From the NCBI GenBank assembly GCA_028688535.1, contig JAQTXY010000013.1, positions 1-14,276 of the forward strand: a stretch of DNA of 14,276 nucleotides, in the 5' to 3' direction. Source of the DNA: Methanothrix sp. (GTDB taxonomy: Archaea > Halobacteriota > Methanosarcinia > Methanotrichales > Methanotrichaceae). Both the position numbers and the translations under genes were made by a program. The notes beneath the pieces were generated by a model that made no database searches, had not been told where the DNA came from, and saw nothing but the letters and a program-made list of their open reading frames with translations. Below are positions 1 to 5,492 of the stretch, piece by piece. The first letter of the stretch is position 1. Every line of letters starts with the position of its first letter.

Positions 1-101
1 ACTCCCTTTACGGATGCCTTTTCGTACATGTAATTTGCAGCGCCGGCCATGCCGATTAGCACAATAGCTATCACTGCAAGAACGATCGTTCTCTTAGTCA
101 T
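1..101 (-). CDS. N-terminus of an exported protein, cut by the left window edge
   Basis: Reading leftward from an ATG at 101, the first 33 codons give a classic signal peptide: MTKRTIVLAV, then a hydrophobic core and a small-residue site near GMAGAANY, followed by YEKASVKG. The start is well supported because GGAGGA lies four bases before the ATG (105-110 on the plus strand). The rest of the protein is outside the window, so its function cannot be stated. It is probably secreted or anchored by its N-terminal helix. A TATA-like element lies upstream at about 143-155. Confidence 0.75.
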   Translation of the reverse strand, partial: MTKRTIVLAVIAIVLIGMAGAANYMYEKASVKG

Positions 102-142
102 ATTTCCTCCTACACTAATCAACTTTGATAAGATATCTTGTT

Positions 143-155
143 TTATAAGATCAAT
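143..155 (-). promoter_or_regulatory. TATA box for the left-edge exported protein
   Basis: On the minus strand the sequence reads CTTATAAAAC, centred near 149. That predicts a transcript start near 122, about 20 bases before the ATG at 101, leaving room for the strong GGAGGA ribosome binding site. Assigned from sequence resemblance only. Confidence 0.45.
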
Positions 156-227
156 TTTTCTGCCGCTGAAAGGATCGCTGCGGCGTCTAGGGCTTTTTCC
201 CGAAGACCACCCCCACCTATCCTGTAG

Positions 228-437
228 TGTCACAAGACTCGCGCCGCAGTCTCCCTGACCTCCAACGCAAAGAAGGCGGTAGTGACAGGATACGAACGAC
301 GCCTGGAGACGGAGATCGTTCATCCACTATTCGGCTACAAAGTCAGCTACAAAAGAGTGCTGGAGGTGCAGGCTCGCCTCCTGGCGCGAGCCATCTCCGG
401 CGAGATCGGGGAGTATCCTCCATTCACAACCAGGTAA
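228..437 (+). pseudogene. cas1: C-terminal remnant of Cas1 (CRISPR integrase)
   Basis: The frame from 228 to the TAA at 435-437 encodes about 69 residues that match the C-terminal end of Cas1: LTSNAKKAVV, then YERRLETEIVHP, FGYKVSYKRVLEVQARLLA and a final GEIGEYPPFTTR. Cas1 is normally about 300-340 residues, so only the last fifth or so remains. An in-frame TAG at 225 closes the frame upstream, and no ATG with a ribosome binding site precedes it. The active-site residues of Cas1 lie in the missing part, so this piece cannot be an integrase. It stands 55 bases before cas2 in the usual cas1-cas2 order, which supports the identification. The upstream part was probably lost by deletion; the region 111-227 shows no convincing Cas1 sequence in any frame. 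Confidence 0.8.
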
Positions 438-492
438 CAAGTCGATGAAGTGACCATATTCATGAGATTACAATATTAGTGAGGTGACAGGC

Positions 493-789
493 ATGGGCGA
501 ACAGAAGTGCTACGTAGTCAGCTATGACATAATGGACCCAAAGCGCCTGCATCAGGTGCACAAAACCATGAAAGGTTTCGGAGACCCCATACATTACTCT
601 GTCTTTCGTTGCCTTCTCAACGACAGAGGAAAAGTGGAGCTTATCGCGGAACTCTCTGATATAATAAAACATGACGAGGACCGCATAATGATCGTGGACC
701 TGGGATCCCTGGACGGCAGAGCAAAAGAGAGGATCGAATTCATAGGGGTCCATCCTTTGGAAATGGAAAGCAAAGCTGTAGTTGTCTGA
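493..789 (+). CDS. cas2: CRISPR-associated protein Cas2
   Basis: The 98-residue product has the Cas2 fold signature: a first strand YVVSYDI with the conserved Asp (residue 12), a basic helix (DPKRLHQVHKTMKGFG), then IHYSVFRC and the last strands RIMIVDLG and IEFIGV. Cas2 is the small dimeric partner of Cas1 in spacer acquisition. The start is set at the ATG at 493 because GAGGTGA at 481-487 is a near-perfect ribosome binding site five bases upstream. The GTG at 484 lies inside that site. The gene looks intact in length and key residues, yet the preceding cas1 is a remnant and no CRISPR repeats are visible downstream. It may be an orphan left from a lost adaptation module, or be served by a Cas1 elsewhere in the genome. 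The subtype cannot be told from Cas2 alone. Confidence 0.92.
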   Translation: MGEQKCYVVSYDIMDPKRLHQVHKTMKGFGDPIHYSVFRCLLNDRGKVELIAELSDIIKHDEDRIMIVDLGSLDGRAKERIEFIGVHPLEMESKAVVV

Positions 790-842
790 AATTATTCAAG
801 CGACGAACTTCGCTGGCGATAATTGTGATTGAGTAACTAAAG

Positions 843-851
843 CTTTTTAAT
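843..851 (+). promoter_or_regulatory. TATA box for the 292-residue unknown gene
   Basis: CTTTTTAAT is centred 31 bases before the ATG at 878, which predicts a transcript starting about five bases before the start codon. There is no ribosome binding site before the ATG, in keeping with a nearly leaderless archaeal mRNA. Confidence 0.5.
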
Positions 852-877
852 CCCACCCCATCATTCATCAGAATACT

Positions 878-1756
878 ATGTTCTATCTGGGAGAGTATGA
901 TGAAGAGACGGCCAAAGAGATCAAAGAATATCTTGATAAAGCCGGCCTTAAGGTGGAGACCAGATCCTGCCTGGTGATGGAAGATGAGTCAACTTACACC
1001 ATCAAGGACAAATTGAGCGCCCTTAAAGAGCTGATGGAAGTGGATTGTGAGCAGTATGAACGCTATTTATCGGCGCTCAGGAATGTTCTTCCCCGGGCCA
1101 CCAATGAGAATTTCGAGGACCTTTTTTTAAAAGATCTGGATCCGCTCATGGTGGAGATGAGGGACAAAATCCTGGCGCTCAATGAAAATCCAGAAAGCTT
1201 CTCTCCGGAAGATCGAGAGATCCTGAAATTCGGCTCGGATGAGTGGATGAAAAACACCCTTGCCGTAGCGAGGGCCCGTACTTTTGCGAGTATGGTCCTT
1301 TTTCAAAACGACATAACGATCGGTGAGGATGTGGGAGCCAAGCTGGACGATCCAATTATCGAGATAACTGTCGATCCGGATGATTATAAAACCATTCCTG
1401 AGAAGATAAAATGCGATATTGATTTTTATCTAGATAAATCCATCACCATCTTTGTTGATGAATTTACCACTCCTCTTGCCAGCGATCTGACCGATGAGTT
1501 TTGGGATGAATATCCCTCGGAAGCTCAGCGCCTCAAGGTCTTGGGATTGCTGATTGAAAAACTGGCTGCCTCGCCCGCTTCTCGCAAGATGGATTTTGCA
1601 CAGTTTGCCGAAGAATGCAATTTAACTTTCGAGGATGAGGGCAGCGTTCTGAACGTCTATGGCGATGATGTAGCTGAGGATCTGGCCAGGGTGCTGGAGA
1701 AGGGCGGAGTAGTGAAGTGGAAGGGAGACAAGCTCAAGTGGAAGAGCAATAATTGA
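878..1756 (+). CDS. conserved-looking acidic protein of unknown function
   Basis: This 292-residue soluble, acidic protein has no signal peptide or membrane segment, and I do not recognise its family. The first 55 residues (MFYLGEYDEETAKEIKEYL, then KAGLKVE) look like the small alpha/beta domain in which two helices and strands handle a signal or bind another protein. The middle is helical and charged, with an ITIGEDVGA segment. The C-terminal 80 residues (SEAQRLKVLGLLIEKLA and on to LARVLEKGGVVKWKGDKLKW) have the look of a winged-helix or similar helical domain ending in a beta hairpin. It starts at an ATG with its own TATA box and is followed by a T7 tract, so it is probably monocistronic. 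It is likely a real gene by length and codon use; a regulatory role is only a guess. Confidence 0.8.
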   Translation: MFYLGEYDEETAKEIKEYLDKAGLKVETRSCLVMEDESTYTIKDKLSALKELMEVDCEQYERYLSALRNVLPRATNENFEDLFLKDLDPLMVEMRDKILALNENPESFSPEDREILKFGSDEWMKNTLAVARARTFASMVLFQNDITIGEDVGAKLDDPIIEITVDPDDYKTIPEKIKCDIDFYLDKSITIFVDEFTTPLASDLTDEFWDEYPSEAQRLKVLGLLIEKLAASPASRKMDFAQFAEECNLTFEDEGSVLNVYGDDVAEDLARVLEKGGVVKWKGDKLKWKSNN

Positions 1757-1787
1757 TGATTCCTGCTTTCTTATGCCAACTGCTTAC

Positions 1788-1794
1788 TTTTTTT
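1788..1794 (+). terminator. oligo-T terminator after the 292-residue gene
   Basis: Seven T residues lie 32 bases after the stop codon. Archaeal RNA polymerase often terminates at such T runs without a hairpin. A weaker T5 run follows at 1815-1819. Confidence 0.45.
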
Positions 1795-1820
1795 ATCTCT
1801 CTCCGGAAAGAGCGTTTTTC

Positions 1821-1875
1821 AAGTCATATATAAGCAGTTTATAAATCTTAAATACTCATGTTTATATACCCCCAG
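1821..1875 (+). promoter_or_regulatory. tbp promoter region with several TATA-like boxes
   Basis: The 80 bases before tbp hold a series of TATA-like elements: CATATATAAG (about 1825-1834), GTTTATAAATC (1837-1847), CTTAAATAC (1848-1856), GTTTATATACC (1860-1870) and GTTTATAAGG (1875-1884). The GTTTATATACC element is best placed for a transcript start near 1890, close to the ribosome binding site. The rest may be alternative or decoy sites for TBP. Confidence 0.5.
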
Positions 1876-1906
1876 TTTATAAGGGATAATCTGGAGATAC
1901 TTGAGC

Positions 1907-2458
1907 ATGGAGTCCACAATTAATATTGAGAACGTGGTGGCATCCACCAAGCTGGCAGAAGCGTTCGACCTGCACAAGATCGAGGCCGAACTGGAGGGTG
2001 CTGAGTATAACAAGGAGAAGTTTCCCGGACTCGTCTACAGGGTCAAAGCACCAAGAGCTGCTTTTCTTATATTCACTTCCGGCAAGGTGGTATGCACTGG
2101 AGCCAAGAATGTCGAGGACGTTCGCACGGTCATAACCAACATGGCCAAGACCCTCAAGTCCATTGGCTTTGAGAACATCGATCTGGAGCCTGAGATCCAC
2201 GTTCAGAACATTGTGGCCTCCGCAGATTTGAAAACGGACTTGAACCTAAACGCCATTGCTCTGGGCCTGGGCCTGGAGAATATTGAGTACGAGCCGGAGC
2301 AGTTTCCCGGGTTGGTTTACAGGATCAAGGTGCCTAAGGTAGTAGTTCTCATCTTCAGCTCCGGAAAACTGGTGGTAACAGGCGGCAAATCGCCGGCAGA
2401 GTGCGAGGAGGGCGTGCACATCGTGCGCATGCAGCTCGAGAACATGGGGCTGCTCTAG
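1907..2458 (+). CDS. tbp: TATA-box binding protein (TBP)
   Basis: The 183-residue product is a full archaeal TBP, the factor that binds and bends the TATA box and recruits TFB and RNA polymerase. Two imperfect direct repeats form the saddle. The first runs from [10 protein letters not shown] through [11 protein letters not shown] to [16 protein letters not shown]. The second runs from [12 protein letters not shown] through [11 protein letters not shown] to [16 protein letters not shown]. The protein ends a few residues after the second repeat, as archaeal TBPs do. The ATG at 1907 is preferred: GGAG at 1893-1896 is ten bases away, while the in-frame TTG at 1901 would be too close. Several TATA-like boxes precede the gene and a T6 tract follows its stop, so it is probably transcribed alone and may be autoregulated. 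Confidence 0.97.
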   Translation: MESTINIENVVASTKLAEAFDLHKIEAELEGAEYNKEKFPGLVYRVKAPRAAFLIFTSGKVVCTGAKNVEDVRTVITNMAKTLKSIGFENIDLEPEIHVQNIVASADLKTDLNLNAIALGLGLENIEYEPEQFPGLVYRIKVPKVVVLIFSSGKLVVTGGKSPAECEEGVHIVRMQLENMGLL

Positions 2459-2463
2459 ACAAC

Positions 2464-2469
2464 TTTTTT
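2464..2469 (+). terminator. oligo-T tract directly after tbp
   Basis: Six T residues begin five bases after the TAG stop of tbp, a position typical of archaeal T-run terminators. A 10-bp hairpin follows at 2481-2504. Confidence 0.4.
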
Positions 2470-2480
2470 AAAGAAGAGTC

Positions 2481-2618
2481 GAATCGGTGGAGAACCATCG
2501 ATTTACCTTCACACGTTAGCGGACAAAAATGCACTCGATCAATTCCTTTATGTGCTGGACTGGATTGTCCAGGAAATAAAAGCATAAATGAAAAATTATT
2601 TAAAGTCTGAACGCTAAC
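2481..2618 (+). other. stretch with hairpin potential downstream of tbp (possible structured RNA)
   Basis: Three nested or adjacent pairings can be drawn. Bases 2481-2490 pair with 2495-2504 (ten pairs, two of them G-U, loop AGAA). GTTAGCG at 2515-2521 pairs with CGCTAAC at 2612-2618. Inside that, CTGGAC at 2555-2560 pairs with GTCCAG at 2567-2572 (loop of six). The frame following the tbp stop is also open here for 42 codons (to TAA at 2585-2587), but it has no start codon except a late GTG. The stretch could be a 3' untranslated element, a small RNA, or a decayed gene end ending LADKNALDQF... and VQEIKA. None of these is proven. Confidence 0.3.
2597..2605 (+). promoter_or_regulatory. candidate TATA box for the 46-residue membrane protein
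   Basis: TTATTTAAAG lies about 50 bases before the TTG start at 2651, predicting a transcript start near 2627 and a leader of about 24 bases that includes the AGGTG ribosome binding site. Confidence 0.35.
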
Positions 2619-2650
2619 TAAGCTTCATTAAAGATAATGAAGGTGGGGCT

Positions 2651-2791
2651 TTGTCTGACGTTAGCGAGCAAAAAGATGTAGCAGCATTTATTGATGGACT
2701 ATTGAAAAGCAAATACTCCGACCTGATCATTCTCTCCACAGTGATCCTGGTCTTCTTGATTCTGATAATAGTATCTGCTACGCTAACATAA
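2651..2791 (+). CDS. 46-residue single-pass membrane protein, unknown
   Basis: A TTG start at 2651 is preceded by AAGGTGGGG, a good ribosome binding site five bases away. The protein has a soluble N-terminal part (MSDVSEQKDVAAFIDGLL, KSKYSD) and one strongly hydrophobic C-terminal helix (LIILSTVILVFLILIIVSA), ending LT. This is the layout of a tail-anchored or small regulatory membrane protein. I do not recognise a family. It lies between tbp and the convergent hisS, and the coding part is bracketed by inverted copies of GTTAGCG. The TTG start is decided by the ribosome binding site; no ATG or GTG occurs in frame nearby. Confidence 0.65.
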   Translation: MSDVSEQKDVAAFIDGLLKSKYSDLIILSTVILVFLILIIVSATLT

Positions 2792-2800
2792 AGAGAAAAG

Positions 2801-2823
2801 AAGGCCCAGGGCCTTAGCGCCCT
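2801..2823. terminator. overlapping hairpins between convergent genes
   Basis: AAGGCCC/GGGCCTT (2801-2815, almost no loop) and AGGGC/GCCCT (2808-2812 with 2819-2823, loop of six) overlap and exclude each other. They lie between the stop codons of the small membrane protein (2791) and hisS (2830). They may help end or separate the two transcripts, though no T run follows. Confidence 0.3.
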
Positions 2824-2829
2824 GCGGGA

Positions 2830-4185
2830 TCATTTCCCTTGAAAATGCGTCTTCAGCCGCGCTTCAATCTCCGCCAGAGCCAGGCTCTCCTGCCCTCCTC
2901 CGACCATGTCACGCAGCGTTAGCATCCCGGCGTCCAGCTCGTCCTTGCCCACGATTACCACAAACTGCGCGCCTGCTCCCGCAGCCGCCTTAAGCTGGGC
3001 GCCCAGGCTGCGGCCCATGACATCCATTACCAGAGGAACGCTTTTACGCAGCATTCCGGCAATCCTTGCGGCCTGCAGCTTGACATCGGGCGTAAAGGCT
3101 AAAAATACGGGGGATGTGCGCGCTCCTTCCATCTGCACAATTTCCATAATGCGGTCGAAGCCCAGGCCGAAACCCGTGGAAGAGGTCTCCTTGCCACCGA
3201 AGAGGCTGGCCAGCTCATAAGTTCCGCCGCCGCAAATCTGCCTCTGTGCGCCCAGGCCTTCAGCATAGATCTCAAAGACTGTGCCGGAGTAGTACTCCAG
3301 ACCCCGCACGATCTCAAAGTCGATGGTAAATTTGACACCGTAGGCGTTTAGAAGGTCCACAGTCTCCTGGAATTCATCCAGCCGCAGCTCTGCCCCGACT
3401 GCTCTACCCTGGCGGGCCGAACCGCGACCCACGGCTGCGCCCGCAGCAGCAGGCTCTCCCGCCAGAACGGCACCGGACGCAGACGTTTCCTCAGGCTTTC
3501 CCTTCAGCTCCTGGACGATCTCAGCGGCTTTATCCAGGGCAGGTTGTCCCTTCAGATCGATCAGCTCTATGAGGCCCAGATGGCTTTGTCCTATCTCATC
3601 CAGTAGAGCTGCAAGAGCATTGCGCTCCTTCTTGTCGATCATCCTCATGACTGAAGGCCGGTGCTCTGCCTCGATCCTTCCCAAAATGGATCGAATCAGC
3701 CCCAGGTAGCCGACATGAATATCCCCGCTTACGCCCACGCTTTTCAGCATCTGGTCTGCCAGAGCTATCGCCTCCGCCTCAGAATCGGGCTTGGCTGCGC
3801 CTATCAGCTCTGCGCCCATCTGCCAGAACTCTCTGAAGCGTCCCCTCTGGGGCCGCTCGTAGCGAAAACAGTTGCCGTAATACCAGAGCCTCTGCGGCTT
3901 GGAGGAATTTTGCATCTCGGAGACGTACATGCGCATTACAGGAGCTGTTAGCTCCGGGCGCAAGGCAAGAGCGCGCCCCCCTTTATCTGTGAAGCTGTAG
4001 ATCTCTTCTACCACGGATGCGCCTGATTTTATAGTAAAAAGTTCGAGATGCTCAAAAGTAGGGGTAGCTACCTCCTGGTATCCCCAGCACTCCAAAACAT
4101 CCTGCATGGCCAATTTGGCCCGTCCTCTCTTCTCAGTCTCCTCGGGGAGGAAATCCCTTGTGCCTCTCGGTCTCTGGACGGTCAT
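2830..4185 (-). CDS. hisS: histidine--tRNA ligase (HisRS)
   Basis: This 451-residue class II aminoacyl-tRNA synthetase charges tRNA-His. The N-terminal catalytic core shows PRGTRDFLPEE (residues 6-16), motif 2 FRYERPQRGRFREFWQMG (107-124), the histidine-specific segment RGLEYYSGTVFEIYAEG (294-310) and motif 3 TGFGLGFDRI (337-346). The C-terminal anticodon-binding domain begins near residue 358 (SPVFLAFTP) and ends ARLKTHFQGK. Length is slightly above the usual 410-430 because of a low-complexity Ala/Gly insert at about residues 231-265, within the domain between motif 2 and the histidine-specific segment. The ATG at 4185 has no ribosome binding site, and a TATA box about 31 bases upstream suggests a nearly leaderless mRNA. 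It lies 48 bases after the B1 gene but probably has its own promoter. Confidence 0.97.
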   Translation of the reverse strand: MTVQRPRGTRDFLPEETEKRGRAKLAMQDVLECWGYQEVATPTFEHLELFTIKSGASVVEEIYSFTDKGGRALALRPELTAPVMRMYVSEMQNSSKPQRLWYYGNCFRYERPQRGRFREFWQMGAELIGAAKPDSEAEAIALADQMLKSVGVSGDIHVGYLGLIRSILGRIEAEHRPSVMRMIDKKERNALAALLDEIGQSHLGLIELIDLKGQPALDKAAEIVQELKGKPEETSASGAVLAGEPAAAGAAVGRGSARQGRAVGAELRLDEFQETVDLLNAYGVKFTIDFEIVRGLEYYSGTVFEIYAEGLGAQRQICGGGTYELASLFGGKETSSTGFGLGFDRIMEIVQMEGARTSPVFLAFTPDVKLQAARIAGMLRKSVPLVMDVMGRSLGAQLKAAAGAGAQFVVIVGKDELDAGMLTLRDMVGGGQESLALAEIEARLKTHFQGK

Positions 4186-4210
4186 AGCGGCAAAAGGAAT
4201 GAAACAAAAT

Positions 4211-4225
4211 GCCCTTATAGTTTTT
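4211..4225 (-). promoter_or_regulatory. TATA box for hisS
   Basis: On the minus strand AAAAACTATAAGGG is centred about 31 bases before the hisS ATG. It gives a very short leader, which fits the absence of a ribosome binding site. Confidence 0.5.
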
Positions 4226-4233
4226 GATGGATC

Positions 4234-4914
4234 TTATCTCAGCTTCTCTCTGACCTCTGAAGGACAGATGATGATCTGCACCGGTTTTATGATTATATTG
4301 GAGGTGGCCACGGCGCTGCCTCCTTGCACGGTATTTATAGCACGAACGGATATGTCCCTCACATCAATATCCAGATTGTTGCCCAGCGGTTGTGATGGGG
4401 AGCTTATTCTTGCCGGCTGGCCATTTTTTCCCTCATTTTCCATGCTGGTGCTCAAAGCGCTATCAACAAGTTGATCGATGTAACCATCATCCCAATTTTC
4501 ATATGCATTGGAACTCTTCGTCTCATCCTGCCCGGTGATTGCTATGTCCAGAGAATTAGCTGGATTTTGAGTATCCGAATCCTTATACTGCTCGCCGTTG
4601 TAAATAATATCCCTCTCTCTGGCAGTGTTCATGGCCGTAAGCTCCGATATCTGTTCACTTGATTCTGATTCATTCAGAGCAATTTTTTCTTTTGAGGGCA
4701 TGAGTTCGGGCCTGAGGTCTGAAGCATAAGGCTGCATTATCCCCCATTCGCGATGATCCTGATTGAATGGGCCGCATTTCGACTCTTTCAGCCCTTTTTG
4801 CAGATCAGGCAAATTGGACGGCGACTGCGCCGCTGCTACACTTTGCGAGATGAGAAGACAAATAAAAACGGTTCCCACCAGCAGACGGCCAGTGGGTCCT
4901 AGTATTTTTTCCAT
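4234..4914 (-). CDS. exported protein B1 of the duplicated two-gene unit
   Basis: The 226-residue product starts at the ATG at 4914. A longer frame continues upstream but overlaps gene A1 and lacks a signal peptide at its start. Residues 1-29 are a signal peptide (MEKILGPTGR, hydrophobic LLVGTVFICLL, cut near VAAAQ). The middle is polar, acidic and probably disordered (EKIALNESESSEQISELTAMN; ENWDDGYIDQ). The C-terminal module at 181-214 (LDIDVRDISVRAINTVQGGS, then AVATSNIIIKPVQI) is about 75% identical to that of B2, ahead of a shared ICPSEV/VCPPEV ending. Overall similarity to B2 is patchy outside the signal peptide, a mid segment (AMN...RDxxY) and this module. It follows A1 by 29 bases and is probably co-transcribed with it. 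Family unknown; presumably outside the membrane. Confidence 0.85.
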   Translation of the reverse strand: MEKILGPTGRLLVGTVFICLLISQSVAAAQSPSNLPDLQKGLKESKCGPFNQDHREWGIMQPYASDLRPELMPSKEKIALNESESSEQISELTAMNTARERDIIYNGEQYKDSDTQNPANSLDIAITGQDETKSSNAYENWDDGYIDQLVDSALSTSMENEGKNGQPARISSPSQPLGNNLDIDVRDISVRAINTVQGGSAVATSNIIIKPVQIIICPSEVREKLR

Positions 4915-4943
4915 ATTGCATCCCCGGGCAGATTGCCCCGAAG

Positions 4944-5429
4944 TTACTGCTGGTTGGTTACGATTTCGACATTGTTCTGGGCAAGTACAGAGACTGCATT
5001 GTGGTTGAAAAATCCACCCTGGAAGCCTCCAACACCAATGGCCAGTGCATCCCTGCTGCCAACCTTGACCTGCTCGATATTGTACTTGGGACTGCAAGCA
5101 GTGCATGTCTGAGCGTCGCCTGTATCCTGATTCTTCTTAATCTTCAGGTTATTCTGAGCCGTGACCTGCCTCAAATTATCATTAAAGAGGCCAACTTGTG
5201 CAGATCCAACACCAATTGCTCTAGCTCTGTCGTTGCCAACATCAATCGAGTCGTAGTTGGCGTTGACAGCAGCAGGGAATTTGAATGCACCCGCACCGGT
5301 CTCAAATATGCCCTGTCCGAGGATGTCCACGCCGCCGCTTCCAATCATTGCCGACTGAGCCAAGGCAGGAGCCGCAAATGCAGCCAATGCCATAGCCAGC
5401 ACAAAGAACATTGCTACTCTTCTAATAAT
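4944..5429 (-). CDS. exported two-repeat protein A1, probable non-AUG start
   Basis: With the start at ATT 5429 the product has 161 residues. It opens with a regular signal peptide (MIRRVAMFFVLAMALAAF, cut after PALA), then a GSGGVDILGQGIFET segment and two internal repeats at about 61-102 and 119-161. Each repeat runs VG...A.AIGVG..Q.GxFN.N....AQNN.xI..NQ. A CxxC pair (C109, C112) joins the repeats, and the chain ends NNVEIVTNQQ. The ATG at 5411 is the first normal start codon, but it removes the two arginines of the signal peptide and has no ribosome binding site. The motif GGGGTGAG directly precedes ATT-ATT at 5429-5424. Gene A2 has the same arrangement, so initiation at ATT, or some recoding, is likely. 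Repeats rich in Asn and Gln suggest a beta-structured or fibre-forming surface protein; function unknown. Confidence 0.8.
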   Translation of the reverse strand: MIRRVAMFFVLAMALAAFAAPALAQSAMIGSGGVDILGQGIFETGAGAFKFPAAVNANYDSIDVGNDRARAIGVGSAQVGLFNDNLRQVTAQNNLKIKKNQDTGDAQTCTACSPKYNIEQVKVGSRDALAIGVGGFQGGFFNHNAVSVLAQNNVEIVTNQQ

Positions 5430-5439
5430 CTCACCCCAT
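5424..5439 (-). promoter_or_regulatory. unusual translation start region of A1
   Basis: Minus strand ATGGGGTGAGATTATT. GGGGTGAG resembles the ribosome binding site GGAGGTGA and is followed at once by ATT-ATT in the signal-peptide frame. The ATG-GGG-TGA inside it is a two-codon open frame with a stop. Identical over 15 bases in A2, which indicates constraint. Confidence 0.5.
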
Positions 5440-5473
5440 TAATCCTTTTAGGTTGTACTTAACTAAGTTTCAA

Positions 5474-5492
5474 ATATATATATACTTTTTGG
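5474..5492 (-). promoter_or_regulatory. BRE and TATA box of the A1-B1 operon
   Basis: Minus strand CCAAAAAGTATATATATAT, centred about 50 bases before the ATT start, giving a leader near 25 bases. The CCAAAAA part fits a TFB-responsive element, and the same arrangement precedes A2 (CCAAAAAATATAAATAC). Confidence 0.6.

Noticed and set aside
227..448. Plus-strand 73-codon frame over the cas1 remnant
   Set aside because: It is a different frame from the Cas1-like one and its composition is Arg/Ser-rich without protein character.
460..753. Open frame of 97 codons on the minus strand opposite cas2
   Set aside because: It lies fully opposite cas2, which matches a known family; no ribosome binding site or recognisable protein features.
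790..877. Possible CRISPR repeats after cas2
   Set aside because: No repeated units of any length occur in this gap or elsewhere in the window.
1795..1819. Short CTCT/AGAG hairpin followed by T5 as a second terminator
   Set aside because: Only four pairs around a small loop; the T7 run at 1788 is enough to explain termination.
4915..5106. Upstream extension of the B1 frame
   Set aside because: It overlaps A1 in another frame, is rich in Cys/Gln/Trp as shadow frames are, and puts the signal peptide in the interior.
5001..5462. Plus-strand frame opposite A1
   Set aside because: A1 has a signal peptide, internal repeats and a paralogue; the opposite frame has none of these.
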